A stretch of 64,000 nt of DNA, taken from Oreocharis arfaki. Lineage: Eukaryota; Chordata; Aves; Passeriformes; Paramythiidae. Under the pieces are notes generated by a model. That model saw only the letters and a program-made list of their open reading frames with translations, did no database searches and was not told the DNA's origin. Shown here in pieces: positions 1 to 10,900 of the stretch. The DNA is taken from positions 642,150 through 706,149 of the forward strand of contig VZRR01012414.1 of the NCBI GenBank assembly GCA_013398015.1, given 5' to 3'. Position 1 is the stretch's first letter, and the number at the start of each line of letters is the position of its first letter. Made by a program: the position numbers and the translations under genes.

Positions 1-1212
1 ATAATTTCCTTGTACCACACAAAGGCCTTACTGTACTGGGTGTCCCCCACATTTAGGGGCTTTTCAAAAGATTAAGGAGATTTCTATCTATGCAAATGGT
101 ACAGAGTCTTATTAACTGAGCATGAAAAATTTAGACATGCTTTTCTCTTTCTTCAGCACTTGGGAAGAGGCACAGAGAGATAAAATGACTTTCAAAAGAA
201 CATTGTGATAGACCTGGGAGCAGAACCTTCTGACCTGAATCACAGCTCAGGGCCTGAACTGAAAAGATTTTCACCTTCTCTTATAAGACAAAAATTCAAT
301 AAAAAGTGGAAATGGGGAAAATTGTATGTAGGCTCTGTAGGTTCAATTGATGTGTGTGGGTGCTTGAGAAACTGCCAGCTTTTAACTCTTGCAGCTGTAT
401 GATCAAAAGCCTGGGATGCAAATGCTATTTATGCACAGAGCCAATGACTACCTTAAGCCCTGACACTACATGCCAAGATTAGCAGTGGTGTACAACTGCA
501 CTGTGTCCCTCCCAAGCACAGTCCCCACCATGGTGAAGTGGCAGCTATACCTCCTCTTGTTTAGAGGTGGGAACTTCCATTCAGCCTCCACCCTGAAAAT
601 ACTACACAGAATGCAGCTCAAATAGCTGCAAATCAAATCCCCATTATTACCACTGACCTCATTCTTTACCTGGAACAATTCTCCCCAGAGATCAGTCGTT
701 TAAGTATATCTATCCTTGATAACACAGTAGGCCTGAAAATGAAATAGCTTCTCTAATGCAAGCAACAAGAATCAATAACCTTTAAACATGTAAAGACACT
801 TTATTGTCTGAAGTGTATGGGTATATGAGTCATGCCATCACTAGACCAGTTCATTTTGGTAATTTGTAGACACAAGGACAGGCAGAGTTGTGGTCGTTGC
901 AGAACATATTGGATGGGCCAGATGCTCAAGACACAGTAGCTCTGTAGATGAGGCTTCCCTGGGACAGAAGTATCAAGTGGAGAGTTTTGCCGAGTATGTG
1001 AGCACAAGCTACATTATGGGTTAGTTTTGTTCAACAAAAATATTGAATTAGCTGTGGCCAAAATGATGCATTTTTTCTGCATGTATCAGCAAACTCTTAA
1101 ATAGCTGTTGCTGTCAAGCGTGATGAAGGTAAGATCTCACCTTTGCAGATTCAGCTATGATATTGATTGAGAATCGGGGAGGGCAGGAAATGAGGGAGTT
1201 GTTCCGTGGAAA

Positions 1213-1550
1213 TACAGAATCACAGATTCACAGAATTGTTACGGTAGGAAGAGACCTCTGGAGATCATCTAGCCCAACTCCACTGCCAACGCAAGGTCAT
1301 CTAGAGCAGCTTACACAGGAACACATCCAGGTGGGTTTTTCATGTCCCCAGAGAGGGAGAATCCACAACCTCCCTTGGGCAGCTTGTTCCAGTGCTCTGC
1401 CACACTCAATGCAAAGAGGTTCTTCCTCAGTGTTGAGGTGGAACTTCCTATGTTTTAGTTTATGGCCACTGGTCCTTGTCCTGTCGCTGGGCACCACAGA
1501 AAAGAGTCTGCACCATCCTCTTGGCACCCTCCTTTGAGATATTCATATGT
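1213..1550 (-). mobile_element. CR1 LINE 3' end fragment
   Basis: In reverse complement this matches the 3' end of chicken-repeat-1 LINEs. From left to right it shows the tail (acagaatcacagattcacag), the GGAAGAGACCTCTGGAGATCAT block with tagcccaactccactgcc, the tccacaacctcccttgggcagcttgttccag region and the block equivalent to cactggtccttgtcctgtc. It is 5' truncated like most CR1 copies, and no intact reverse-transcriptase frame remains. Open frames on both strands here come from the repeat. It lies in the same orientation as NKAIN2. Confidence 0.9.
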
Positions 1551-3918
1551 ATTCCAGACCCCAGATTTCACAGAAAGCAATGCAAATTCCACCCTTAGGA
1601 GTTCTGTTCAGCTCCAAACAGCTGCATACTGCAGGGCATGCCCACAAAATATGTTTTATTTTGCAGCACTGCAAGCCTGCAAAGCTAAACTTGTGAACGG
1701 GATTCCCCTCCCTTGTGTTCTCTATTTTTCACTCTGAACTCCTCTCTCTTTTTAACTTGTTGGTAAGTAATATGCAGAGGTAAAGTGCTAGCAATGAGGT
1801 TCAGTCTCGGAAGAGACAAGTGGCAGGTATGGATATGGAGAATAGAACAAAAACTGACTTAACATGGTGTGTGGCACTGAGATTTTGGTGGTGTACCACT
1901 TCAGAGAGGCAACTACCACAATAATTGAGTAAAAAAATCAATGTAAGATTTTCAAAATAAATTTCCATAAGCATGAAAAACAGACAGAGACTCAGCAAGA
2001 TGTAATGTGCTGACATGGGAATGGATAGAGGACAGACATAAACGTGCATTATATGGTCCCTTTTTTACATCTGTGTTACAAGGATTGGTTTACTGATATG
2101 CTCTACAGAGACTTTAGTCTTCTACTACCATCACCCAATGCAGTGAGTGCTCTGTAACATGGCCAAGGAATGGTTGTGGCTGCTATGCTCTCTTTATTAT
2201 CACTGTGGTTTATTCCAGCCCTGCTTTGCATACAAACAAACTAAATACACAAACTGGGGCAATCCTTTATTTGTCAGAGCACTTCATTCCACACATTGGC
2301 TAGTAAATAATTTTTGCCTGTTTTGAAGTTTTCTAAACTGTGAGCATTCTGCTGGTTGGAGTATAGAGACAACCAAACTGAATTTTCTGTTACTTCAGTG
2401 TGAGCTAGACTAGCAATTTCGTCCAATTATTAATTCTGAGGAAAATATATGCCTCAGCAGAAACTGGCAAAATATCTGTGCATCATCACATCTAACTCTT
2501 TTCTATGCTAAGGCTGGTATTACACAATGAACACCACCACTATGCACATTGAGAACTCCCCTGACTTTCGGGATTATGCAACTTTCTGGTTGCTTTAATT
2601 GCTATTTTGTTTAAGCAGCTGGAGAAATGAAAATCCTCCAAAATTTCACTCTTCAAAATCTAAAATCTGTGATGACTTACACAAAATTAGCAGCAGCATT
2701 TGTATGGTGCACAATCTGGTGCTGTTTGCTCCTAGGACACATTCCTTCATGGAGAAAAATTCTCTTGGAGACCACAAGTGCTCTGCACTTCACCAGCAGA
2801 ATAGCTGTCTGCAATCCTTGAATATTCCACAGCCCACCATAAGACTTGCTTTTTAGAAAGTACAAACTGAGAGGTGGAGGAAGGAGTGTGCAGTTTTATC
2901 TTAGTTTTATAGTTTTTATCTTGGCTGTCATATCCTTTCCACTTTCCAAACAAATATCACATCTGTGTGAGCCTAACCTTGGGTAGTTCCATTCCTTTTG
3001 AGCTTACTGGCAAGCTGTACAAAATACACTCAGTACAATGTTTCCAAAGGCTGATAAAAATGGTCCTCAATGAAGCTGGATGTCTACCTTTTATCTGTAG
3101 GCAGTAGAAAGCATCCTTACAAATGTGCTACAATGCCACCAGTCCATGAAAAAACCAAGAAAAGCATTAGCATGATCATTGCCATGAACATACAGAAATG
3201 TAAAAAGAAAATAAGTAACCAATTTGTAGGTTGCTATTTATAGTTTTGCAGATGAGGTACAAGATCCATTTAAGTGCCCATAGAGAAAAATTGAAGGGAA
3301 AGATTAATTTCTTTCTAGTAACTGGAGAAAAATCTGATCTAATGCTTAGTTTTGTTAAAGCTAGTTTGCTGAAAACCAGACAGTATCTGTTCTTCTTACT
3401 TTGTGTTATACATCACTGAGCTGTACCAGTTAATTCCTCTCTTTCCCATTTAATCCCATTTAATATGGCAGTGAATTTACACTAGCATTTCTATGAGAAA
3501 AAGTACCCCATGACCACAATGGGAAATGTGAAAGTGATGTAAACAGTAGATAAGCACCAGGTTGAGAAAACTGACCCCTACTTATGCTGTGCAGCTCTTT
3601 ACCTGTGATAATCACATTTAGAGTAACATGAATGGAAATATAACACAGATGTAGTTAGCTACAGCTAGCAGATTACTAATGGCTTGTTATTTTGAGTCAT
3701 TACTCTGACTTGAAAAGAATGAGCTTATCTAAAAACACAGTTCTATTTAAACACAGACACACAAAAACCCTTGTTGCATCAGGAACGGAATCAAGCTTGA
3801 ACTACATATACCTTGAGTTCCTTGTTATCATCCATTAAAATTTCAAAAAAAATAAAAGGCAGAAAAAGTAGCCTGGCGATTTGTTTTTGAAGGCTTGAGG
3901 GTTATTTTTTTTTGAAGA

Positions 3919-4430
3919 GCTCTGCAGAGGGATCTGGGCAGGCTGGATTGATGGACCAAGGCCAGTTGCATGAGGTTCAACAAGACCGAGTGCCAGGTCC
4001 TGCACTTGGGTCACAACAACCCCAGGCAGTGCCACATGACGGGGGAAGAGGGGCTGGAAAGCTGCCTCTTGGAAAAAGACCTGAGGGTGCTGGTCAACAG
4101 TAGCTGAATGTGAGCAGGCGTGTGCCCACGTGGCCAAGAAGGCCAATGCCATCCTGGCCTGTATCAAGGGAAATCAAGCTTGCATCAGGGAAACTTTATG
4201 TTGGACATTAGGGAAAATTTCTTCACCAAAAGATTTGTCAAGCACTTGAACAGGCTGCCCAGGGCAACGGCGGAGTTGCCTTCCCAGGAGGTATTTAAAA
4301 GATGTGTAGGTGCGGCGCTTAGGTACAGGCTTTAGTGTTGGACTTGGCAGTGCTGAGTTAAGGGTTGGGCTTGATGGTCATAGAGGACTTTTCCAACCAA
4401 AACGATTCTATGAAGCTATAATTCCATGAG
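3919..4430 (+). mobile_element. CR1 LINE fragment with internal deletion
   Basis: It starts within the end of CR1 ORF2 (tctgcagagggatctgggca, then atgaggttcaacaag, gtcctgcacttgggtcacaa and gtggccaagaaggccaatgc) and ends with the 3' terminal block ttccaaccaaaacgattcta. Around 4166-4176 the sequence jumps from the gcctgtatca block straight to the later aagcttgcatcaggg block, so several hundred bases of the usual CR1 body are missing. The coding frame is broken. It lies antisense to NKAIN2. Confidence 0.92.
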
Positions 4431-5067
4431 TCAACTCGAGTAATGAAAAATGATGGGGAATAGACAGATGGAAAGCTGATCAGTTTGGATAGCTGTGAGC
4501 TCCATTATATATTTTTTACCCCAAGCAAACAGTTTTCATCCCTTATAAATTTTCTGCAGTACAACAGTGGATTCCTTTACTCCTAAAAAAGATTTAAGGT
4601 CTCTGGTTTTGATTTTCATATAAGTGTAACTTTTTCAGGGGGTGGGGGAGGGAAAACCTCTCCCACTGTAGTCCAGTGTCTATTAATTAATATGATTAAA
4701 GACAAATTGATGAGATTTGAGTCCTGTGAACTGATCAGTGAATCTATTTTTACCGTTTGTCTTTCATTCCATTTCATATTTAATATGATTTTCACAACAA
4801 TAGCTGTAACTTGCTATTATGTCACAGCTTACATATTATAGCATCAGGAAAAGAGAGAATGTCACATCAGTAGTTCTTAGCATGATAATAAATAAGTATG
4901 TTGGAACTTCTTGCATGCAGGTATCTTGAACTGGCTGAATGACAACTGAGTTTCACAACTGAACTAAGACATAAAGCCAGGGTTTGTGAATGAATGCCAC
5001 GATCATTATTCCAGTAATGACAAGAAGAAATCCAGAAAAGGTGGTAGAATTGAAGTTATCTGAAAAC

Positions 5068-5073
5068 ACTTAC
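5068..5073 (-). promoter_or_regulatory. Splice donor GTAAGT
   Basis: The minus strand reads GCA followed by GTAAGT, a consensus donor apart from the last exon bases. It ends the NKAIN2 exon after 67 whole codons, which agrees with the family reading frame continuing into membrane segment 4. Confidence 0.8.
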
Positions 5074-5274
5074 TGCAAGGAAGATCTGAAGAGAACTGTG
5101 AGCCACTTCTATGTACTGATATTCAAGAAAACACCCCGAGACAGTGATATAACGATGATCCTCTGGTGCCCAGTCCGGTGCTGGGGTTACTGAGGTCACG
5201 GTGCAGCCCGGCCCATTCTCCATCCACCAAGAACGGTGCATTGAGATGTTAAAGGTCAGAATAAGATCTGTTTC
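5074..5274 (-). CDS. NKAIN2: NKAIN2 internal exon (extracellular loop), partial gene
   Basis: This is one internal coding exon of 67 codons, phase 0 at both ends. Read on the minus strand it begins ETDLILTFNISMHRSWWMEN and ends HSSLQIFLA. I recognise it as the loop between membrane segments 3 and 4 of NKAIN proteins, four-span membrane proteins that interact with the Na,K-ATPase beta subunit, mainly in neurons. By my recollection it covers about residues 92-158 of a protein of roughly 208. Visible features are an N-glycosylation sequon (NIS, exon residues 9-11), the HRSWW motif, cysteines at exon residues 24 and 48, and the first residues of membrane segment 4. A tttgcag acceptor precedes it and GTAAGT follows. 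An ATG-initiated frame from 5397 runs through the acceptor and is not the real start. The central sequence TVTSVTPAPDWAPEDHRYIT favours NKAIN2 over NKAIN1, 3 and 4, from memory of the family. No flanking exons are in the window. Confidence 0.88.
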
Positions 5275-5305
5275 CTGCAAAAGAACAAGAGAAGAGTTAA
5301 TGCAT
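5275..5305 (-). promoter_or_regulatory. Splice acceptor with polypyrimidine tract
   Basis: On the minus strand this stretch reads as a pyrimidine-rich tract ending in tttgcag directly before the GAA codon of the NKAIN2 exon. A plausible branch-point sequence, ATTAACT, lies at 5295-5301, about 20-26 bases upstream of the exon. Its position fixes the 5' edge of the exon at 5274. Confidence 0.8.
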
Positions 5306-5959
5306 GGGGATGGTACTCTGGTACCCAATGCCTCAGGAAGAGATTTCACAGCATGCATAAAGAAGCAAAGAGCTGCAATAAAATTGCACTGCCACATGAA
5401 AGTTAGCGGAGCTTGTCTGCTGCAAGCAGAAATAGCTGTACTCTGTCAGGCAAAAACGCTTTGGAGCAGAAAAATAATCCTGCAAGCCAGGATGCGCTCC
5501 TAGACATCATGGCAGCCTAGACAATAGCACTCATTTCTGTGGATTGACCATTTTCCAGTGGATACTGTAAGGATTGATGGCCCATGTTTTGTTGGTCTGC
5601 TGTACCAAATTAGACAAGAATCCCCTGGAATCAAGACTTCATAGACTTTAATATAGACTTTAACACATCTGTATATCTGCAAGGAGTTTTGTCTCATGGG
5701 CCTAGTGAAGGACACCTATGGTAGCTCTAATGAAATATTGGAGAAGATTGAAGAAAAGGATCCTGTGCATTTTCTTGCAGGCAAATCCCTTTACAATGCC
5801 TCTCTCTGATCTCCAATTTCCTAGGAGCCTGTAAGGAACTAGTGAGTGTTGCCTTGTCTAAAGACTGCTTGGCTAGTTAAAAAGCAAGGGCAGAGGCGTG
5901 CAACCTTTAACTCCCATACAGCTAGTGCGATGGAGTAACTAGCCAGCCATGCTTTCCAT

Positions 5960-6190
5960 TAGGATTGCATTTATAAATAGTTCATAAAGGATTAATAAAT
6001 TATTAATATACATCATAAACAATACTATGGATATTACTTTCATAAATTATACGTGGTTGCACATTACTTGAGGTTGTTACACATAGCTATAACAAAACTA
6101 TGGACTCTGTGGATTCTGTAATAGCCTGCAGTGTTTACCAACACTTTATAAATAATTTATAACTGTAACCTCATTGTAAAGTGTGACTAT
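5960..6190. repeat. Possible ancient DNA-transposon (MITE-like) remnant
   Basis: This very AT-rich stretch has repeated TTATAAAT, TTAATAAAT and CATAAA units. It ends with gtttaccaacactttataa and a later gtaaagtgtgac. The accaacactttata and taaagtgt motifs resemble the ends of old vertebrate nonautonomous DNA elements. I could not define clean terminal inverted repeats or a target duplication, so this is a suggestion only. Chance AT-rich sequence is the alternative. Confidence 0.3.
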
Positions 6191-7928
6191 CTAGTCTGTG
6201 TGCACGTGCTCAGTCATGCAAAAAACATTGCTTTTAAGTAATGTCTTTGCAGAACCAAACTCTCCCCACACCTAACCTACATTTTTTTTCAGCCTGTTGA
6301 TGTCATTAATAATTAAGATTCTCATAAAGATTTTAAAATGTAACTATTTAATTAGACTTACTGTTTCAAAAGGAATAGAACACTATTCTGTAGCAGCTAA
6401 GTTGTACCCACATTTCCCTCCCTTCAAAATAGTTGTTTTCTCAGTCCCACTTATTTGCCCTTTTTGCACCAACTCATGAAAAGGTAACTCCATCCAGAGA
6501 GGTTTTGGATAATGTCACATGTCAATCGATCTGTGATCGCACTTGACACTGCAGCGTAGCTTAATGTTTTTTCTCCAAGTTGCAGTTCTTGACCAAAAGT
6601 ATGGAAATTTGGTACATAAAAAAAAAAAAAATCAATTTCTACCCTGCATTAGCACACACAGCTATCAGATGGCAGGAAGGACCTTAAATATGCGTGCAAA
6701 GAATAATTACACTTCATTCTCACAACAATAATGAGCTGAATGAGAAAATTTAAAATGCTTCACATGAATTTAATCATGCAACTAACTTCAAGCATTTGAA
6801 AATGATCAAAGCAACAGCAAACATTTCTATAAACTATGTGAATTTTGCCCAAATATATATATTGATGTATGGTTATAAGTCTTCATCCTTAACAAACATC
6901 TCCTTTAATTTTCCTCTATCTGCATCCTTCCCTGCTAAAGCCAAAGACACTGGAAAGAGTCTGCCAATGTGTTTCTTGAAAATAGGAATTTTTACCTTTC
7001 ACCCAAGCCAGAAGATAATTTTTCTCTCTGAAGGCAGGGCTGTTACAACCCCTCAGGTAGAACACTGGTCCTCTCACTTGGTGTAAGAAGTTGAAAAATG
7101 GACATCTTTGTAGTAACTTTATTTAAAGCAATAGATTTTTTCCTAAATGACTAAAACTGGAATCCACAACGTTATTGCCAAAAGAACTTTCAGCCATTCT
7201 AGTTACCACAGAAAAATCTAAACCTTTAGTCTCTTATCAGAGATGCAGGACAAATGAATATGACTCATTGTCTATCTCTATTTTAGCATTTGCAGTACCT
7301 GGAGAAGAATCATGATGGACTAAATATATTTTACAAAGTGCAGACTAAGGATGAAAAATTTATTCCTTGAAATAGAAAGGGATAAACTGGCTTGCAGGAA
7401 TTTGTTATGCATCTGCCAGATGAAGTGAAAATGGATCAGGAGGAGCTAAGCATAAAAATCAAAACTGGGCCCTGTGGGTAGAATACAATTTCTCTAGAGG
7501 CAGCTATTTTTGCCTACAAAGGGTGCAATAATCAAAAACTTTACTAGTTAAAAGCACAAGTAAATTTCCGAGTTGTATGGGAAATGTAATTACACATTAA
7601 AATATTTATAATTACATATGTAAATATAACTTCACAAAATCTAGCTTTTATCCATCTCTGAATTTATCCCCAGATGATATTTTGAAATATTTACAAAATT
7701 CCTTTGCCTTCAAATCATCTTTTGGCAGTGAAGTTAAATGTTGTGATTAGGACTTGTTTTGTTCAGGAATAGTATTTGAGTGTGTACCAGTAAAAAAATA
7801 ATAGAGATCTCTATCAGATCTATATTCTGTGTCTTTCTCTGAATAACCAGTAAAACTCTATTCTGTTTCTTTTGGCCATAAAATAGATCCAATACCTGGC
7901 ATAGAAATGCTATATTCCTTAATTCTTA

Positions 7929-7931
<3 letters not shown>

Positions 7932-7973
<42 letters not shown>
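7932..7973. repeat. (AAT)n microsatellite
   Basis: An uninterrupted trinucleotide run of about 14 AAT units in intronic DNA. Its purity suggests it is likely to vary in length between individuals. Confidence 0.97.
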
Positions 7974-10900
7974 TCCTACTAAAAGCCCAGCTTCAAATCT
8001 TAAAGACCTTTGAATCACGTGGTTGAGAAAGCTTTCAAGAAGCAGCTGCTACATACTGAGCCAGTTAAGAAACGAAGGTCAACTTCAGAAAGCAAAACAA
8101 TAAGACATGCAATCTGGTTCTGGTAAGATTAGATACCATTCATGGCTCAGGCCCAACTTGGATGGATTAAGAATGACAATGAAATAAACTCTTGAGAAGT
8201 CAACATGTGAGTCAGTCCTTGTAAATTTCTATCCCCACAATATCTTGAGATCAGAATAAGCATAGAAGGAGACTATTAACCACAAAGCTGCTGCAGAGTT
8301 AAATCTCAGGTATAAATTGCTATGCGCTTTGAACTTGCTTATAACCTTCAAGCCATGTCCCCTTACACAAAACCATATCAGCAGGGCAGTTCCTATTGCT
8401 CAGTATTGAAGGTCACACAGCTTATGAAAAAGTTTCCCTTAGTGAGAAAACACTTAAGGATTTGAACCCCCTTGTAGGACTGTGGAAGCCAAGAAGGGGA
8501 CGATGTATCTATCATTAACATCTCTTCTACTGCCAGCATTTAGAGCTATTTTTGGACAAACTCTGCTTGCTATTTACTTTGTTCACTGTTTGAATACAGT
8601 TTTAGTGGACATAGACAAAGTCTACACTAGAAGTCGGGGATTTATTATACTCTCTAGCGTATTTGCCGTCTGTTTTCTTTCCAACATCTGTGGATCAAAC
8701 TTTGTTCAGGGAAATGCAGAGAAATGGTCTGATAAGCCTTGAAGCTATGAAAACTAACAGGAATTGTTGATACACATTGGGCAAGCCAATATGTTGTTGT
8801 TCAAAGTCTGTATGTCAAGGAAGATTTCATTATCCTAAATTCAACAAACAGCTGCTTCCTTTGTGGACATAGAAATTCATCTGTAAGGGCTTTATTGCTG
8901 ATCACTGTGCTGCTTTTGTAAATTCTGCTGGTATTTGTAAAGCTTGTTAGCAAAAATTGGTGCATTAAAGTAGATTTTCATACTCATCAAGGAGAAAGAA
9001 AAAACAAAGGAAAATATTTTGTAGGACATCTTTGCTGGCATTCTGAAAATGTGCTGGTATTTGTAGTGGTCAGGAAAAGTACTGCTAGATTAGACAAATC
9101 ATGGAGTTTGGAAGTCTCAGAGACTCAGATTTCTGAGATTAGTAAATGAGACATCTTCAAATTATGTCTGTAATTTTATCTCAGTGTAGTTGGTAAAAAG
9201 TGTTGAGCTCTGATGGTTTTATGCCTATGTTTGATACTTTAGATAGCAACATTTTCGGGGGTCAGCTGCCCCATACATTGCGTTTTCTGTCTGAGGACAG
9301 CTGATGACAGAATATGGCGACAGAAAGCTCTGTAAAAGCTGCCAGAAAAAGAATACAAGCTTCTTTGTAATCAGACACAGCAGGAGGACAGCAGTGCTTA
9401 AGAGCAAGACAGCTCTTTGTGTGTTGTATTAGTATCAGTACATATTAGAAAGTGCACTGTCTCTTTGCAGAAATCACAATATATTAGTGTTTCAATGATT
9501 CTTGTTGGTTGCACCTTAGAGAAGCTGATTCCAAACAGTGCCATGAGAAAAAAGAGGCAGGAGTGATTTAGGGTGATTCTCCTTGAGAGTCCAGGAGATC
9601 TTGCACACTCAGGGAAGTTGAATTTGTACTGACTTCAATGGTTGTGGCTTGCTGTGTCACGGGAAATAAGCTTCTTCTATTTTTCTAATTAGGAATTGCT
9701 GAAATCTGTGCAAACCTGCCAAGCTTCTGTACAGCTTCTGTCGAATACAACCATGTAACCACTTGTTTCATTTTTCAAATTCAAACTAGCAAGAATAGGC
9801 TGTTTGGAGAGTGAATGATCACACAAGGTTTCAGTGATAAAAGATCAGTGTCTGAAAGCATTTGTAGTTCTGGATGCCTAGGATGCACAGAGGCCTCTAA
9901 AGGCATTTTTTTTTTTCCTCTGTTATCTCATGTTTCCACTAAAACTAACTCCCACCAGGCGGTACCATTTTCTCATGCAAGCAGACTTTTTCCTGTCTAT
10001 AGAAAAAAATCTCTCCTCACTGCAGAACCAAAATAGAGCCTGTCAGCTATGGTTTGGGTGCATTTTTTAAAATCTTTTTTAATTTAAAATTTTTTTTAAC
10101 TCAAAGTTGATATACAGAAAATAATTATGGTACAGTTGTGCAGGGAAAATGGATATTTAAAGATATGGCTTTTTTCTATTTTATTGCATCTGAATTGTGT
10201 TTTTTGCCTCCTCAATTTTTGTATGTGTGTGATGCTTTCCTTTTCATTTGAATTTTTTTTCAGTAACCTGGAATTCTCTTCTTTAGTTCCCTATAATAAA
10301 ATAATTTTGTACCAGTATAATTAAAAATTGGTTACAGAATCTCATTTACATATGTGTCATTAATCAGATAAGGTTTAACCAGTTTGAATCTACACAACTG
10401 ATATGGTTCTGAAGTTCATCAATGAAAACTCACAGAAATTGTCCCACTGATAGATTTTCTCAGCAATTATTAAAAATGCTACTCATGTATTTTAAGCAAT
10501 TTCCAGTGTACCGGTGTACTTGCAAAGGATTCACTGAATTAGTTATAAAGTTACCAGCATGACAGAGATGACTCAGATGTCCTGATTTTCTTCTCTAAAA
10601 TGAAACTAGGATGCTATATTAATAAAATACTATAAATAATCTTCAAAAAGTATAGGCCCTGCTACATAGAGATTGACATTGTCAATTAGTATTCTATGAC
10701 ACCTGTCAATTATCTTCTTAAATTATTAAAGCTACAATTAATGTTATATTAATTTAGATCTTCATATTTTTCTAGCAATTAAATATGTACATTGACAAAA
10801 CTAAAAATTTTAATCTGCACTTTTTCTACTCATTAAAAAAAAAGATACCTGCTAAGCTCCAAAATATTAATTTAATTAGTTCAGAGGCATCAACATTTTT

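Larger units (their letters stand above)
1..5073 (-). other. NKAIN2: NKAIN2 downstream intron (partial)
   Basis: This is the sequence 3' of the exon in gene orientation. I looked for the next expected exon (end of membrane segment 4 and the acidic EEEDSF region) and did not see it, so the intron continues past the left edge. Besides two CR1 fragments (1213-1550, 3919-4430) the stretches 1-1212, 1551-3918 and 4431-5067 are AT-rich and hold nothing I can name. The intron assignment rests on the exon identification. Confidence 0.72.

Noticed and set aside
1157..1537. 126-codon open frame on the plus strand
   Set aside because: It lies almost wholly in a reverse-oriented CR1 3' end and reads its noncoding strand.
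5275..5397. Extension of the NKAIN2 exon to an upstream ATG at 5397
   Set aside because: The extra residues match no NKAIN sequence, and a polypyrimidine tract ending in AG lies exactly at the boundary of family similarity.
8482..8742. 86-codon hydrophobic open frame as a small membrane protein
   Set aside because: Hydrophobic composition is expected from T-rich intron read in this frame; no upstream or family evidence was found.
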